From Chloroflexota bacterium (GTDB lineage: Bacteria > Chloroflexota > Dehalococcoidia > Lucifugimonadales > GCA-002723415): a DNA stretch of 64,000 nt. Shown in pieces: positions 48,255 to 57,651 of this stretch. The stretch is from NCBI GenBank assembly GCA_002721445.1, contig PBKN01000009.1, forward strand, positions 96,291 to 160,290, written 5' to 3'. The position numbers were made by a program, and so were the translations under genes. The notes under the pieces were generated by a model that was given only the letters and a program-made list of their open reading frames with translations, searched no databases and was not told where the DNA came from. The number at the start of each line of letters is the position of its first letter. Position 1 is the first letter of the stretch.

Positions 48255-49195
48255 TCGTAACGTATCCTTGGGTCTAAATAGCCATAAGCTATGTCTGCTA
48301 ATAAATTAACAATTACATATACAAAAGAAATAGCCATAACAATAAGTTGAACTATAGAATAATCTCTAGCTTGAATAGCTTCAACAAGCATCAAACCAAC
48401 TCCTGGCCATCTAAATACTGTTTCTGTAACTAAAGAACCTCCTAAAAGGGCTCCAAAATCCAATGCAATTACAGTAACTACTGATAAAAGAGCATTTTTC
48501 ATCGCATGCCTTATCACTACCGTACGGTAAGGAAGTCCTTTTGCATGAGCAGTTCGAATATAATCAGAACTCATCACATCTAACATTCCTGAACGCATAT
48601 ACCTAGTAATTGCTCCCATTAATTGAATACCTAATGCAATTGAAGGTAATACAAAATGCGAGACTTTAAATCCTGAACCAATAGGACCATATCCAGATGT
48701 AGGAAGCCAATCTAACCTTATTGCAAAAAATAATATTAACATTAAACCTACCCAAAAACTTGGAGCAGCTATTCCAAATAAAGATATTGCAGAAACAAAA
48801 TTATCAGTCCAAGAAAATGGCTTTAGTCCAGCAATTATACCTAACGGTATAGCTAAAATCACGCCCAATAGTAATGCTGTTACTGTTAAAGGAATTGTTC
48901 TTTTGAATTTTTCTAAAACTAGACTTCCAACAGGATGTTCTGCTGCATAAGCTGATGAAACTCCAAAGTCACCACGAAAAACTTTGTTCACCCAAATAAA
49001 ATATTGTACAGGGATAGGTTTATCTAAACCCATATCTTTTCGCTCTTGCTCTAAAGCTTCTTTGGTAGCTTCCATCCCTAGCCTTGTAACAGCCGGGTCT
49101 CCTGGAGCGAACCTTACAGCTGAAAAAATAATAATAGACATAACTATTACTACATAAAGAGTCTGAATTAATCTTCTAATAATATAATTTTGAAT
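48251..49195 (-). CDS. Peptide/nickel-type ABC permease (DppB-like), apparent ATT start
   Basis: This subunit is about 314 residues with the DppB signatures RFAPGDPAV, KGLPYRTVVIRHAMKNALL (EAA loop) and GGSLVTETVFRWPGVGLMLVE. The first ATG in frame (49141) would delete the first transmembrane helix. The frame is open upstream to a stop at 49214-49216 and encodes NYIIRRLIQTLYVVIV, matching the family N-terminus. The only plausible start is ATT at 49193-49195, 8 nt after GGAG (49204-49207 on this strand). A strong hairpin lies between this start and the upstream binding-protein gene. Confidence 0.9.
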   Translation of the reverse strand: MQNYIIRRLIQTLYVVIVMSIIIFSAVRFAPGDPAVTRLGMEATKEALEQERKDMGLDKPIPVQYFIWVNKVFRGDFGVSSAYAAEHPVGSLVLEKFKRTIPLTVTALLLGVILAIPLGIIAGLKPFSWTDNFVSAISLFGIAAPSFWVGLMLILFFAIRLDWLPTSGYGPIGSGFKVSHFVLPSIALGIQLMGAITRYMRSGMLDVMSSDYIRTAHAKGLPYRTVVIRHAMKNALLSVVTVIALDFGALLGGSLVTETVFRWPGVGLMLVEAIQARDYSIVQLIVMAISFVYVIVNLLADIAYGYLDPRIRYE

Positions 49196-49227
49196 TTTAT
49201 TATCTCCAATAAGTTAATTTAAAAACA

Positions 49228-49262
49228 GAACATCCCGCCATGAAAACCTAGGCGGGATGTTC
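49228..49262 (-). terminator. Intercistronic hairpin between binding-protein and permease genes
   Basis: A perfect 12-bp stem (49228-49239 with 49251-49262) containing CCCGCC/GGCGGG and an 11-nt loop is followed on the minus strand by TGTTTTTAAATT. It has the form of a rho-independent terminator or 3'-stabilising hairpin and would let the binding protein be made in excess over the permeases. Confidence 0.8.
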
Positions 49263-49291
49263 TTAATTGACATGAATTACAATACTAAATC

Positions 49292-51121
49292 CTAGTCAAC
49301 CCACCACCAGTCCTTAGCATTCCAATACCCTTTAGGACTTACAAAACCACCTTGAATATGTTGATTTGCAGCAAAATATCTAGGCATACTTTGAAGTTTA
49401 ACAATTGGAACATCTCTATTCACAATAATATCTACAATATCATTATAAGCTTGGGCACGAACTGTTCTATCAGTAGTAGATTTACCTTTATCAAATAGTA
49501 CTTCAATATCTTCACTAAAGTATCTCATACCATTATTACCTTTAAATCCTGATCTATCATTATCTGCTCTAAACAAACTCTGCATTAACCCATCAGGATC
49601 TGGTTCTCTAGTGTACCAAGCATCTCCAAGGTCAAACTCTTTGTGCGTACCATTGAAACATCTAGATGCAGGCCAATCTGCAGTTGTACAATCAACTCCA
49701 AACCAAACCTTATCTAACCATGTAGGACTATCTACTATTACAATTTCCATCTCAATTCCTGCATCAGCTAAGTTTTGCTGAATAACAGTTGCCATTTTTT
49801 GTGTAACAGCTATGTTTTCAGGAACATATTTTATTTTAAGAGGATTGTTTGGACCATAACCTGCTAATGCTAAATGTTCTTTAGCTTTTTCAATATTTCT
49901 CTCAGGACATGCAAATGGTAGATATGCCCAGTGAGATTCTAAAATAGGGTTACAGCTAGGAACACCAAGTCCTTGGTATATCACTTTGTTAATTGCAATT
50001 GGATCAATCGCATACTGAACAGCTTTTCTTGCATTAAGGTCAGCCATTGGACCTTCACGATAGTTAAATATAACTGTCATGTAGGAAGCAGTAATACCGT
50101 CAACTTGAGATAACAATTGCAAACCTGGAGTAGTAGCAATACTAGAAATTTGCTCATAAGGTACATCAACTGCTAGATCTATTTCACCAGCTTTAAGTGC
50201 AGCCATTCTAGTTTGTGCATCCTTAATTGGAACTATATACACTTTTTGCGGTCTTATTCGATTAACTTCTTTATCAAAATAACCATCATACTTTTCTAAT
50301 ACAAGTTTATCTCCAGGGATTTGTTCAACAAACTTATATGATCCTGTACCTATTGGCTTAGTATCTTGACCTGCAACACTATCTTTATCCACTATAGCTA
50401 AAGCCCAGTGAGCCATAGATGGAAGAAAAACTGGTGTTTCATTTGTAAGTGTAACAGTAAATTCATACTTTCCTGTTGCTGAATAAGAAACTACATCATT
50501 TAATTCACCTTTACAACGTCCCTTATCTGCAATCTCATCTCTACAACGTCTCCAGCTAAATTCAACATCGGCAGCTGTTAAAGGCTTACCATTATGGAAT
50601 GTAACATCATCTCTTATTTTAAATACATAAGTTTTTCCATCAGGTGAAACAGTCCAGCTTTCAGCAATATCTGGCTTAGGATTCATCATAGAAGGATCAT
50701 ATTGTAATAATCTACTATAAAGTAGCTCTGAAAAAATTATATCAGTTCCAGATTGGCTTTTAGCAGCATCTAAAAATTGAACTTCTCCACCATTACCTAT
50801 TCTTAAAACTGATTGGTATGAAGCTGAAGGTATTCCAGCCGGAACTTCCCTTATTTCAACTTCTTTTACAATTTTTTCTACAATTTTCTCTTTAGGGACT
50901 TCTTTAATTACTTCTTTAGTAACTTCTACAATTGTCTCTTTAGGTACTTCTTTAATTACTTCCTTTATAACTTCCTCTGTAACAATTTTTTCTACAGGTA
51001 CTTCTTTAACTACTTCTTTAATTATCTCTTCAGCTTCACAAGCACTGAATACAATTAAAGTAGCAGGAATTAAAAGCAAAAAGGATAGCTTAAATTTACT
51101 AATTAAGTATTTTATAGACAT
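49292..51121 (-). CDS. Peptide-type ABC solute-binding lipoprotein with KEV-rich linker
   Basis: The 609-residue family 5 solute-binding protein has a lipoprotein signal with Cys in VFSACEA (about residue 28). A linker of about 70 residues follows, made of near-repeats such as VIKEVPKE (about 30-98). The binding domain carries LRIGNGGEVQFLDAAKSQSGTD, AESWTVSPDGKTYVFKIRDDVTFHNG and GTGSYKFVEQ. It captures substrate for the DppBC-like permeases. Such KEV linkers are, as I recall, common in Chloroflexota binding proteins. An inverted repeat ACTTAGC/GCTAAGT (51154-51181) lies in its leader. Confidence 0.92.
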   Translation of the reverse strand: MSIKYLISKFKLSFLLLIPATLIVFSACEAEEIIKEVVKEVPVEKIVTEEVIKEVIKEVPKETIVEVTKEVIKEVPKEKIVEKIVKEVEIREVPAGIPSASYQSVLRIGNGGEVQFLDAAKSQSGTDIIFSELLYSRLLQYDPSMMNPKPDIAESWTVSPDGKTYVFKIRDDVTFHNGKPLTAADVEFSWRRCRDEIADKGRCKGELNDVVSYSATGKYEFTVTLTNETPVFLPSMAHWALAIVDKDSVAGQDTKPIGTGSYKFVEQIPGDKLVLEKYDGYFDKEVNRIRPQKVYIVPIKDAQTRMAALKAGEIDLAVDVPYEQISSIATTPGLQLLSQVDGITASYMTVIFNYREGPMADLNARKAVQYAIDPIAINKVIYQGLGVPSCNPILESHWAYLPFACPERNIEKAKEHLALAGYGPNNPLKIKYVPENIAVTQKMATVIQQNLADAGIEMEIVIVDSPTWLDKVWFGVDCTTADWPASRCFNGTHKEFDLGDAWYTREPDPDGLMQSLFRADNDRSGFKGNNGMRYFSEDIEVLFDKGKSTTDRTVRAQAYNDIVDIIVNRDVPIVKLQSMPRYFAANQHIQGGFVSPKGYWNAKDWWWVD

Positions 51122-51267
51122 CGTTAACCTCCATAAATCTTGTTTATATATAAACTTAGCAACCTGCCAGTTTAGCTAAGTAAAACTAAATTACAAAACA
51201 TAATATATTCAATAATGAAATATAATAAAGTGCGTTTATTCTACACTTTAATTCATGAAAGTCAATA

Positions 51268-52302
51268 CTAGTTTTTCTCTGTACGTATTAATTTTTGCAT
51301 TGAACGCAATTCTCTTTGGGGCTCTAAGTTAATACCAAATTCACTCCATGATACTTCTGCAACATATATATCTCCATTTGAGTCGATTGCTATTCCATGT
51401 GGGGCATAAAATCTACCTGATTCATCACCATAACTTTCTCTTCCTATTCGTGCTAAAAGTTCACCTTTTGCAGTCATGATACTTATTCTTGGTCCTAAAT
51501 CTGTTCCAATATCATTAGATGCTATTCCACAAAAATATTCTCCAACATAAACTAATCCATTATTAGAAAAGTTATCTGTACATATAGTTGCTGCTTTCGA
51601 CATGTTTACCCACTGAGTCTCATATTTACCATTATCGTTAAAAACTTGTACTCGTTGATTTTCTCTATCAGCTATATATACCCATCCTTGTGAATCTACA
51701 GCTATATTGTGGACAATATTAAATTGTCCGGGGCCAGTTCCTGATTCACCCCAAGATAATATTAACTTACCATTACTGGAATATTTATGAACTCTTGCAT
51801 TACCATAACCATCAGAAATATAAATGTCTCCATTTCTTCTATCTACAGCTACATCTGTAGGTGATGAAAATGGAAGTCCACTTAATTTAGGAGATTTTTG
51901 TCCAGAGGTTCCTAATGTCATTAGAAGTTTGCCCTCCGAACTGAATTTTTTCACAGTATTATCTCCTACATCAACACAATAAACTTCATCATCTGGCCCA
52001 ATACTTACTCCATGTGCAGCTTTAACTTCCATATTTTCCCAAGTATCTAAAACATCTCCATCTTTATTGAAAACTATCATTGGAATAGTCCCTCGATTAT
52101 AAACATATACATTGTCTTTAGAATTTACCGCAACAGAAGTTGCCTCTTTATATACACAACCTTTAGGTAATTTACCCCAATTGGATCCAGAAAGTTCATA
52201 AAAAAAACCATTCTCTCCTATAACTGCGCTAGAAAGGTTTTCAGTAGAAGTAATTTCTTGAGTATTAGTACCATATTCCCAATTATTAGCATCATCAGCC
52301 AT
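51268..52302 (-). CDS. NHL-repeat beta-propeller protein
   Basis: The 344-residue protein has at least five NHL-type repeats. Each has a hydrophobic strand followed by VAVDRRNGDIYISDGYGNAR-like or IAVDSQGWVYIADRENQRVQ-like blocks; others are VSIGPDDEVYCVDVGDN and IAIDSNGDIYVAEVS. This fits a six-bladed propeller such as those of peptidyl-alpha-hydroxyglycine lyases and ligand-binding proteins. No signal peptide is visible, which is unusual for the type. It is upstream of the binding-protein gene on the same strand with a gap of about 146 bp. No catalytic role can be assigned. Confidence 0.85.
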   Translation of the reverse strand: MADDANNWEYGTNTQEITSTENLSSAVIGENGFFYELSGSNWGKLPKGCVYKEATSVAVNSKDNVYVYNRGTIPMIVFNKDGDVLDTWENMEVKAAHGVSIGPDDEVYCVDVGDNTVKKFSSEGKLLMTLGTSGQKSPKLSGLPFSSPTDVAVDRRNGDIYISDGYGNARVHKYSSNGKLILSWGESGTGPGQFNIVHNIAVDSQGWVYIADRENQRVQVFNDNGKYETQWVNMSKAATICTDNFSNNGLVYVGEYFCGIASNDIGTDLGPRISIMTAKGELLARIGRESYGDESGRFYAPHGIAIDSNGDIYVAEVSWSEFGINLEPQRELRSMQKLIRTEKN

Positions 52303-52398
52303 ATTAATTAACTCCTTAGTTATATTAGTAAATCCTTATTAAAATTTAATTACTTTTTAATGGTAGTATAGTACATCATCAACAAATAAAATAAAACT

Positions 52399-53619
52399 AT
52401 GATTAATTATTCAAAAAATAATAAAACCTTAAATATATTAAAATCAAAAAACATACGAAATATGTGTAGCTCCGAATTATTAAAAGGAGTAAGTACAGCA
52501 GGTGAAATATTAATTTTAGGCTGGCTATTACTTGAGTTAAATCAATCACCCGTAATAATTGGCCTTGGAATTGGTTTAAGACTTCTTCCTCTATGCATGT
52601 TTGGAATGATCGCAGGAGCTATAACTGATAATTTCAATAGATTAACATTATTAAAATTAACAACTTTAGGAAGTGCTTTAATTTACACTACGTTAGGTGT
52701 ATTAATATTATTTGAGATTAAATCAGTTGCATTAATTTTTATTGCAACTTTTTTAAATGGAGTTTTATGGTCACTTCAAAACACTTCAAGACATGCCTTT
52801 ATTTACGATATTATAGGACCAAATAAATTAATAACTACTATAGGGTTTATAAACATAAGTAATAGAATAGGAGGCATTATAGGGGCAATAGCCCTGGGAT
52901 ATTTAACTGATATAATTGGAATATATATTGCATATATATGTATAGGAATTTGCCATACATTATCAATTATTCCTTTACTATTTACTGATAAAACTGGAGA
53001 TTATTCGCCTGTCACATCAGGCTCAGTTAGAAAAAACATATCTGAGATAGCTAGTCAATTTAAAACAAATTCAAATCTAGTAATAATTATTATTTTAGTG
53101 GCAGTTCTTGAAATATTAGGTTTTTCCCATATAACTGTGTTCCCTAATCTAGCCAAAGATGTCCTTAAAGTTGGTGCAGTTGGATTTGGTATTATGAATG
53201 CATTTAAATCCATAGGAGGATTGTTCGCCATTTTACTATTATCAAATTTATCAGAAAACAGACAAAATGCATCTATATGGTTCATGTCAATATTAGGATT
53301 AGGTATTTCTTTCATAATTTTAGGAAATGCTACAGATTTCATAATTGCAATAATTGCAATAACTATACTAAGTGGAATGACAGCTGTATCAGATGTATAT
53401 TCTCAATCAATTATACAAAAATCTGTAACTAATGAATTTAGAGGTAGAGCTATGGGTGCATGGAACTTAGCAATTGGTTTTCAAATATTTGGAAACTTAG
53501 AAATTGGATACTTAGCATCTTTGCTAGGTGCTGGTATGTCTCTAGTAATACATGGTATAGGGTTAATTATATTAGGAATAATATGCGTGTTATTTTTAAA
53601 AAATCTAAAGAAAATATAA
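52399..53619 (+). CDS. MFS transporter (EntS/MFS_3-like)
   Basis: This 406-residue membrane protein has about 12 hydrophobic segments and the MFS loop-2 motif in AGAITDNFNRLTLLKL. NTSRHAFIYDIIGPNKLI follows, the family signature of MFS_3/EntS exporters, and NEFRGRAMGAWNLAIGF appears in the second half. These proteins export siderophores, macrolides or other compounds. It is monocistronic and convergent with another MFS gene; the two stop codons are separated by one base and share a hairpin. Confidence 0.85.
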   Translation: MINYSKNNKTLNILKSKNIRNMCSSELLKGVSTAGEILILGWLLLELNQSPVIIGLGIGLRLLPLCMFGMIAGAITDNFNRLTLLKLTTLGSALIYTTLGVLILFEIKSVALIFIATFLNGVLWSLQNTSRHAFIYDIIGPNKLITTIGFINISNRIGGIIGAIALGYLTDIIGIYIAYICIGICHTLSIIPLLFTDKTGDYSPVTSGSVRKNISEIASQFKTNSNLVIIIILVAVLEILGFSHITVFPNLAKDVLKVGAVGFGIMNAFKSIGGLFAILLLSNLSENRQNASIWFMSILGLGISFIILGNATDFIIAIIAITILSGMTAVSDVYSQSIIQKSVTNEFRGRAMGAWNLAIGFQIFGNLEIGYLASLLGAGMSLVIHGIGLIILGIICVLFLKNLKKI

Positions 53620-53640
53620 TCTAATCTTTAGACTTTTTTA
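53604..53640. terminator. Bidirectional terminator between convergent MFS genes
   Basis: The stem TCTAAAGA/TCTTTAGA (53604-53611 with 53625-53632) is followed on the plus strand by CTTTTTT and on the minus strand by a TTTTTT tract. It overlaps the last codons of both genes. Confidence 0.65.
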
Positions 53641-54850
53641 ACGTTTCAGGTACTCCAAATATAAATAAGAAAGCACCACCCAAACTAAGTAATGCTACTA
53701 ATATAGATGATAAAGATAAACTTATTATTGCAACTTGTCCAACAACTATAGGCCCAGAAGCCGCCCCCATATCACCCATCAACCTCCAAATACCCAAAAA
53801 CTCCCCAGTGTTAAGTTTTGGTGCTAAGTCAGCACCTAATGTCATCAAAGAACCACTTCCTAATCCATTAGCAAAACCCGTTAATAATGATACAAATGTA
53901 AAAGTTATTACATCGTTTGATAAAGGAAGCAAAGCAAAACCAAATGCAAAAAATATGCAACTAGGAACTGACATCCATTTTCTTCCCCACTTATCCATAA
54001 CAATTCCAGCAGGAGCGAACATAATTAAATCAACTGCAGCTGCTGCTCCTATAATTAATCCTATTTCGTCTACTCCTAAGTTTAAATAAGTACCCCAAAG
54101 AGGTATTACTATTTCTTTCGATTTTCTAACAAAATTCAATGCTATAGCTGCAAATCCTGCAATAAATAAAATCCTACGTTGGGATTTTAATAAATTTAAG
54201 AAAGACAGCTTAACTTCATTCTGAGTATCAATATCTGTTTCTAAATCTGAATCTTCTTTTACTATAAAAATTATAATAAATAAAGTAAAAAAACATATTA
54301 TGCTTTGTAACACAAATACAGAATTGAACCCTAATCTTGCCCCAGCAATTCCCCCAATAACTGGACCAAAAAACATCCCTATCCTATGTACTCCTCCTAA
54401 TGTAGCTAAAACTCTTCCTCTATTATTAACAGGTACTAAATGAGCCACATATGACATACGGGAAATACTCCAAAGGGCTATTGCTCCACCTACAAAAAAT
54501 CTTAATATAAAAAATATTGAAAAGTTATCATTAGTAATTATTAATAATGGAAAAAATATCATTAATAGCGTACCAAAAAGCATAGACCTTTTTTTACCCT
54601 GTTTACTGATAAGTAAGCCTACAGGAATATCAAAAAACATATTCCCTATTAAAACAGCAGAAATACCTAACCCTACCAAACCAACTCCAACACCCAATTC
54701 TTTAATAAAGCTAGGTAAAATAGGAATTAATAAAGAGATGCTGAAAGTTAAAAGAAAGCTAGGTAAATAAATAGTCCAAAATAATGAAGATTTAGAAGTT
54801 AAACTTTTATAGATTTGGCTCGAGACATTATCCGAAATGAATAAATTCAA
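53621..54850 (-). CDS. MFS transporter
   Basis: This 409-residue protein has 12 predicted helices. The characteristic MFS loop-2 motif is GLLISKQGKKRSMLFGTL, and the repeat in the second half is GIVMDKWGRKWMSVPSC. VAHLVPVNNRGRVLATLGGVHRIGMFFGP and ADLAPKLNTGEFLGIWRLMGD resemble drug/H+ antiporter-type members. The transported compound is unknown. The presence of two unrelated MFS genes tail to tail may reflect accessory cargo, though base composition is unchanged. Confidence 0.85.
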   Translation of the reverse strand: MNLFISDNVSSQIYKSLTSKSSLFWTIYLPSFLLTFSISLLIPILPSFIKELGVGVGLVGLGISAVLIGNMFFDIPVGLLISKQGKKRSMLFGTLLMIFFPLLIITNDNFSIFFILRFFVGGAIALWSISRMSYVAHLVPVNNRGRVLATLGGVHRIGMFFGPVIGGIAGARLGFNSVFVLQSIICFFTLFIIIFIVKEDSDLETDIDTQNEVKLSFLNLLKSQRRILFIAGFAAIALNFVRKSKEIVIPLWGTYLNLGVDEIGLIIGAAAAVDLIMFAPAGIVMDKWGRKWMSVPSCIFFAFGFALLPLSNDVITFTFVSLLTGFANGLGSGSLMTLGADLAPKLNTGEFLGIWRLMGDMGAASGPIVVGQVAIISLSLSSILVALLSLGGAFLFIFGVPETLKKSKD

Positions 54851-54957
54851 TTAATAATACTTTCAGTTATAAAATAAAAAACATTAAAATGATTAAATAA
54901 CTTTTTGATTACATATTTCAAGTATTCAAGACAGTATTTTATTCGGATTATTTAGGT

Positions 54958-56733
54958 TTAATTTTTTAAAAAAATTCCTATAATCCCAGTATTATTTGTT
55001 TTTGCAATTAAAGTTTCATTGTTCAATAAAGTATTTTCCAATAAATCCCACTGTTCAACAATAGGATTCCAAATAAAAATACTTGGAATGTTTTTACTTG
55101 GATCAGGTAATAACCTAATTACTATAGTTACTGGAGATGAATAATTTATAGTTTTAATACTATCTTCTTCATATTTAAATATACTAAAAATCATTTCATC
55201 TTTATAATTTTGATAATTATCAGGTAATTTTGGTGTTTTATTGAGGTTAAATTGCTTTATATGATATTGATACCCTTCAGTACCTGATTTATAAAATTCA
55301 AAAATGGTTGATTTGTCTATAGCCCCAATGGGAAAATGTATCTCTATTCCATCATATATATATACAGAAGAACTATATTTCTCAGGAATTTCAAAACGCG
55401 GATTTAAAGTTGAATCAATATTTTGAATTGCATTTAAATTATTAAAATCAACTTCTGTACTAACAACTAAAGCAGGTAGTTCTACATTGAATTCTTCTTC
55501 TGCAAAACTTTGGATTTCATCCCAAAAACCAAACCTTATTATTAAACCTGTAACAGCTAAAGCAAGTGAAGCTATAGTACCAATCTTTGCCCATCTATTT
55601 CTATGAGTCTTTTCCCATGTCCTAGTTACATCGTCCATCCAAGTTGTTGGAACAGCTTTTATTGCACTTTTAACCCCAGCCTTAGATTCATCTATTATAA
55701 CTTGAGGGTTTACAGCTTGTATTACATCTTTAACTCCAGCCTTAGATTCATCTATTATAACTTGAGGGTTTACAGCTTGTATTACATCTTTAACTCCAGC
55801 CTTAGATTCGTCTAATATAACATGAGGATTTACAGATTTTATTACATTTTTAACTCCAGCCTTAGATTCGTCTAATATAGCTTTAGGATTTACTTTATGA
55901 GATTTAGAAATATCAGAATCTGTAATTTTAATACTATTCAAAACATCCAAAACTTCTTCAGGACTCTTGAGCCTATCTACAGGCTTCTTTTTCATACATG
56001 ATTCAATTAAAAGAATTAACTCCTTAGGAATATCTTTTCGGAATTTATTTAATTTTTCTGGAGTATTTTCAATATGTTGGCGAAAAATAGCAAATGGAGA
56101 TTCAGCATTAAACGGAAGATTACCTGAAGCGATTTGATAGAGTATGCACCCTAAAGAATATACATCTGATGCAGAAGTAATCAATTCACCTCTAATATGT
56201 TCAGGAGAAATGTAATAAGGTGTACTTATCACTGTACTTGTAGAATTTCCAATTGACAATTTTTCTCCAAAATATGCAACTCCAAAATCAACTATCTTAA
56301 GTTTTCCATCAGAACCTACTAGTATATTTTGTGGTTTAATATCTTTATGAATAACACCTAAAGAGTGAGCTTTTGATAAGCCTGATGCAATTTGAGAACC
56401 TATTTCTACTATACGTTTTATAGATATTTCTAAATTACTTTCAATAATTCTTTCTAAATTTTCAGGTAAATATTCAAGAGTAACAAAATAGTTCTCTTCA
56501 CTACTACCAACTTCAAAAACTTTAACTATATTATCATCATCAACTGATGAAATAATTTTAGATTCAGTAACTAACTGATCTACATAATCTTTGTTATAAG
56601 TTAGATTAGTATATAGGACTTTAAGAGCAACAACCTGGCCAGTATATGAATCAAATGCTCTATATAATTTACCATGTGCTCCAACAGAAATTAATTGAAG
56701 AACTTGATACTGTAGAATAGATTTAAGTTCCAA
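54958..56733 (-). CDS. Membrane Ser/Thr protein kinase with 20-residue tandem repeats
   Basis: This 591-residue Hanks-type kinase has a glycine loop ISVGAHGKLYRAF, Lys in VALKVL (about 38), HKDIKPQNIL (Asp131) and DFG (about 149-151). A juxtamembrane region of four 20-residue repeats (NPQVIIDESKAGVKDVIQAV type, about 280-360) follows. One membrane helix (IGTIASLALAVTGLIIRFGF) and an extracytoplasmic C-terminal domain of about 180 residues complete it. The kinase acts in the cytoplasm and may sense an external signal. It is followed on the opposite side by PP2C and FHA-cyclase genes in the same orientation, a typical kinase-phosphatase-reader set. Confidence 0.9.
   Translation of the reverse strand: MELKSILQYQVLQLISVGAHGKLYRAFDSYTGQVVALKVLYTNLTYNKDYVDQLVTESKIISSVDDDNIVKVFEVGSSEENYFVTLEYLPENLERIIESNLEISIKRIVEIGSQIASGLSKAHSLGVIHKDIKPQNILVGSDGKLKIVDFGVAYFGEKLSIGNSTSTVISTPYYISPEHIRGELITSASDVYSLGCILYQIASGNLPFNAESPFAIFRQHIENTPEKLNKFRKDIPKELILLIESCMKKKPVDRLKSPEEVLDVLNSIKITDSDISKSHKVNPKAILDESKAGVKNVIKSVNPHVILDESKAGVKDVIQAVNPQVIIDESKAGVKDVIQAVNPQVIIDESKAGVKSAIKAVPTTWMDDVTRTWEKTHRNRWAKIGTIASLALAVTGLIIRFGFWDEIQSFAEEEFNVELPALVVSTEVDFNNLNAIQNIDSTLNPRFEIPEKYSSSVYIYDGIEIHFPIGAIDKSTIFEFYKSGTEGYQYHIKQFNLNKTPKLPDNYQNYKDEMIFSIFKYEEDSIKTINYSSPVTIVIRLLPDPSKNIPSIFIWNPIVEQWDLLENTLLNNETLIAKTNNTGIIGIFLKN
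55661..55900 (-). repeat. 60-bp tandem repeats in the kinase gene
   Basis: About four 60-bp units encode the 20-residue repeats. The units at 55681-55740 and 55741-55800 are identical over all 60 bases, while the flanking ones have diverged. This indicates a recent duplication within an older array. Confidence 0.95.
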
Positions 56734-56751
56734 ATAAAAATTCCTCAGATA

Positions 56752-57651
56752 TTATTTTTTTAACAAACTAAACACATTACCTAATAAGGTTTTAGATTCT
56801 CCTCTAGGTTTAGATAATTCAATTGAATTAGAAGAATCATAATTTAAAGAATCAATATTGATTACACCCACAGTAATATTATCTAATCCACCATTAGAAT
56901 TTGCCTTATCAACCAACAAACTACATGCTTTCTGAGGTTTATGTGTTGATATTATATCTTTTATAGTCAAATCATCTAACATAGCATTTAAACCATCAGA
57001 ACAAAACAAAATTATATCCTTTTCCTTTAGGCTAAAAGTATTTGTATCAACTTTTACTTTTTGATTATTTCCAATCGCTCTTGATAGTATATTACGCATC
57101 GGATGACTAATTGCTTCTTCAGCAGTCAACCTGCCTTCATTTACTTCACCTTCAACCCATGTGTGATCTATAGTGATTTGATTAAATTCATTATCTCTTA
57201 AAAGATATATACGGCTATCCCCTACATGGCCAATAACAGCTACATTTTCAATCAATAACAATGTAGTTAAAGTAGTACCCATCCCTTCAGTTTCAGGATT
57301 TTTACTAGCCTTATATATTTCAAAGTTAACTTTTTCAATACTTCTAACTAAAAATGAGGTAGCATCTTTAATTTTCTTCTTAAAAGAGTCATTTTCTTTT
57401 AAAATAAAATCTCCAAAAAATTCAACTACTCCATTTACAGCCATTGAGCTAGCAACTTCACCTGCTTCGTGCCCGCCCATACCATCAGCAACTATCATCA
57501 AACCAGAAGAATAATCAGGTGAATCGTTTTCAATTAACACGCAAAAGGAATCTTCATTTCCTTCTCTTTTCATACCTTTATGCGTCAATGAGCCTACAGT
57601 AAAATTTATGCTATCTTTTTTAAAAACAGTCATAATAAAAATTATTCCCAA
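56752..57651 (-). CDS. PP2C-type Ser/Thr protein phosphatase
   Basis: The 299-residue protein has the PP2C metal-binding motifs: THKGMKREGNEDSFCV, LMIVADGMGGHEAGEVAS, VGHVGDSRIYLLRDN, ILFCSDGLNAML and GGLDNITVGVI. It would dephosphorylate substrates of the neighbouring kinase or of other Hanks kinases. The most likely start is ATG at 57633 (MTVFKK); the longer form begins with TTG and overlaps the upstream cyclase gene by 10 bp. It lies 18 bp before the kinase gene. Confidence 0.93.
   Translation of the reverse strand: MGIIFIMTVFKKDSINFTVGSLTHKGMKREGNEDSFCVLIENDSPDYSSGLMIVADGMGGHEAGEVASSMAVNGVVEFFGDFILKENDSFKKKIKDATSFLVRSIEKVNFEIYKASKNPETEGMGTTLTTLLLIENVAVIGHVGDSRIYLLRDNEFNQITIDHTWVEGEVNEGRLTAEEAISHPMRNILSRAIGNNQKVKVDTNTFSLKEKDIILFCSDGLNAMLDDLTIKDIISTHKPQKACSLLVDKANSNGGLDNITVGVINIDSLNYDSSNSIELSKPRGESKTLLGNVFSLLKK

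Noticed and set aside
55661..55900. CRISPR or mobile-element repeat.
   Set aside because: The 60-bp units are in frame inside the kinase gene and have no spacers or transposase.
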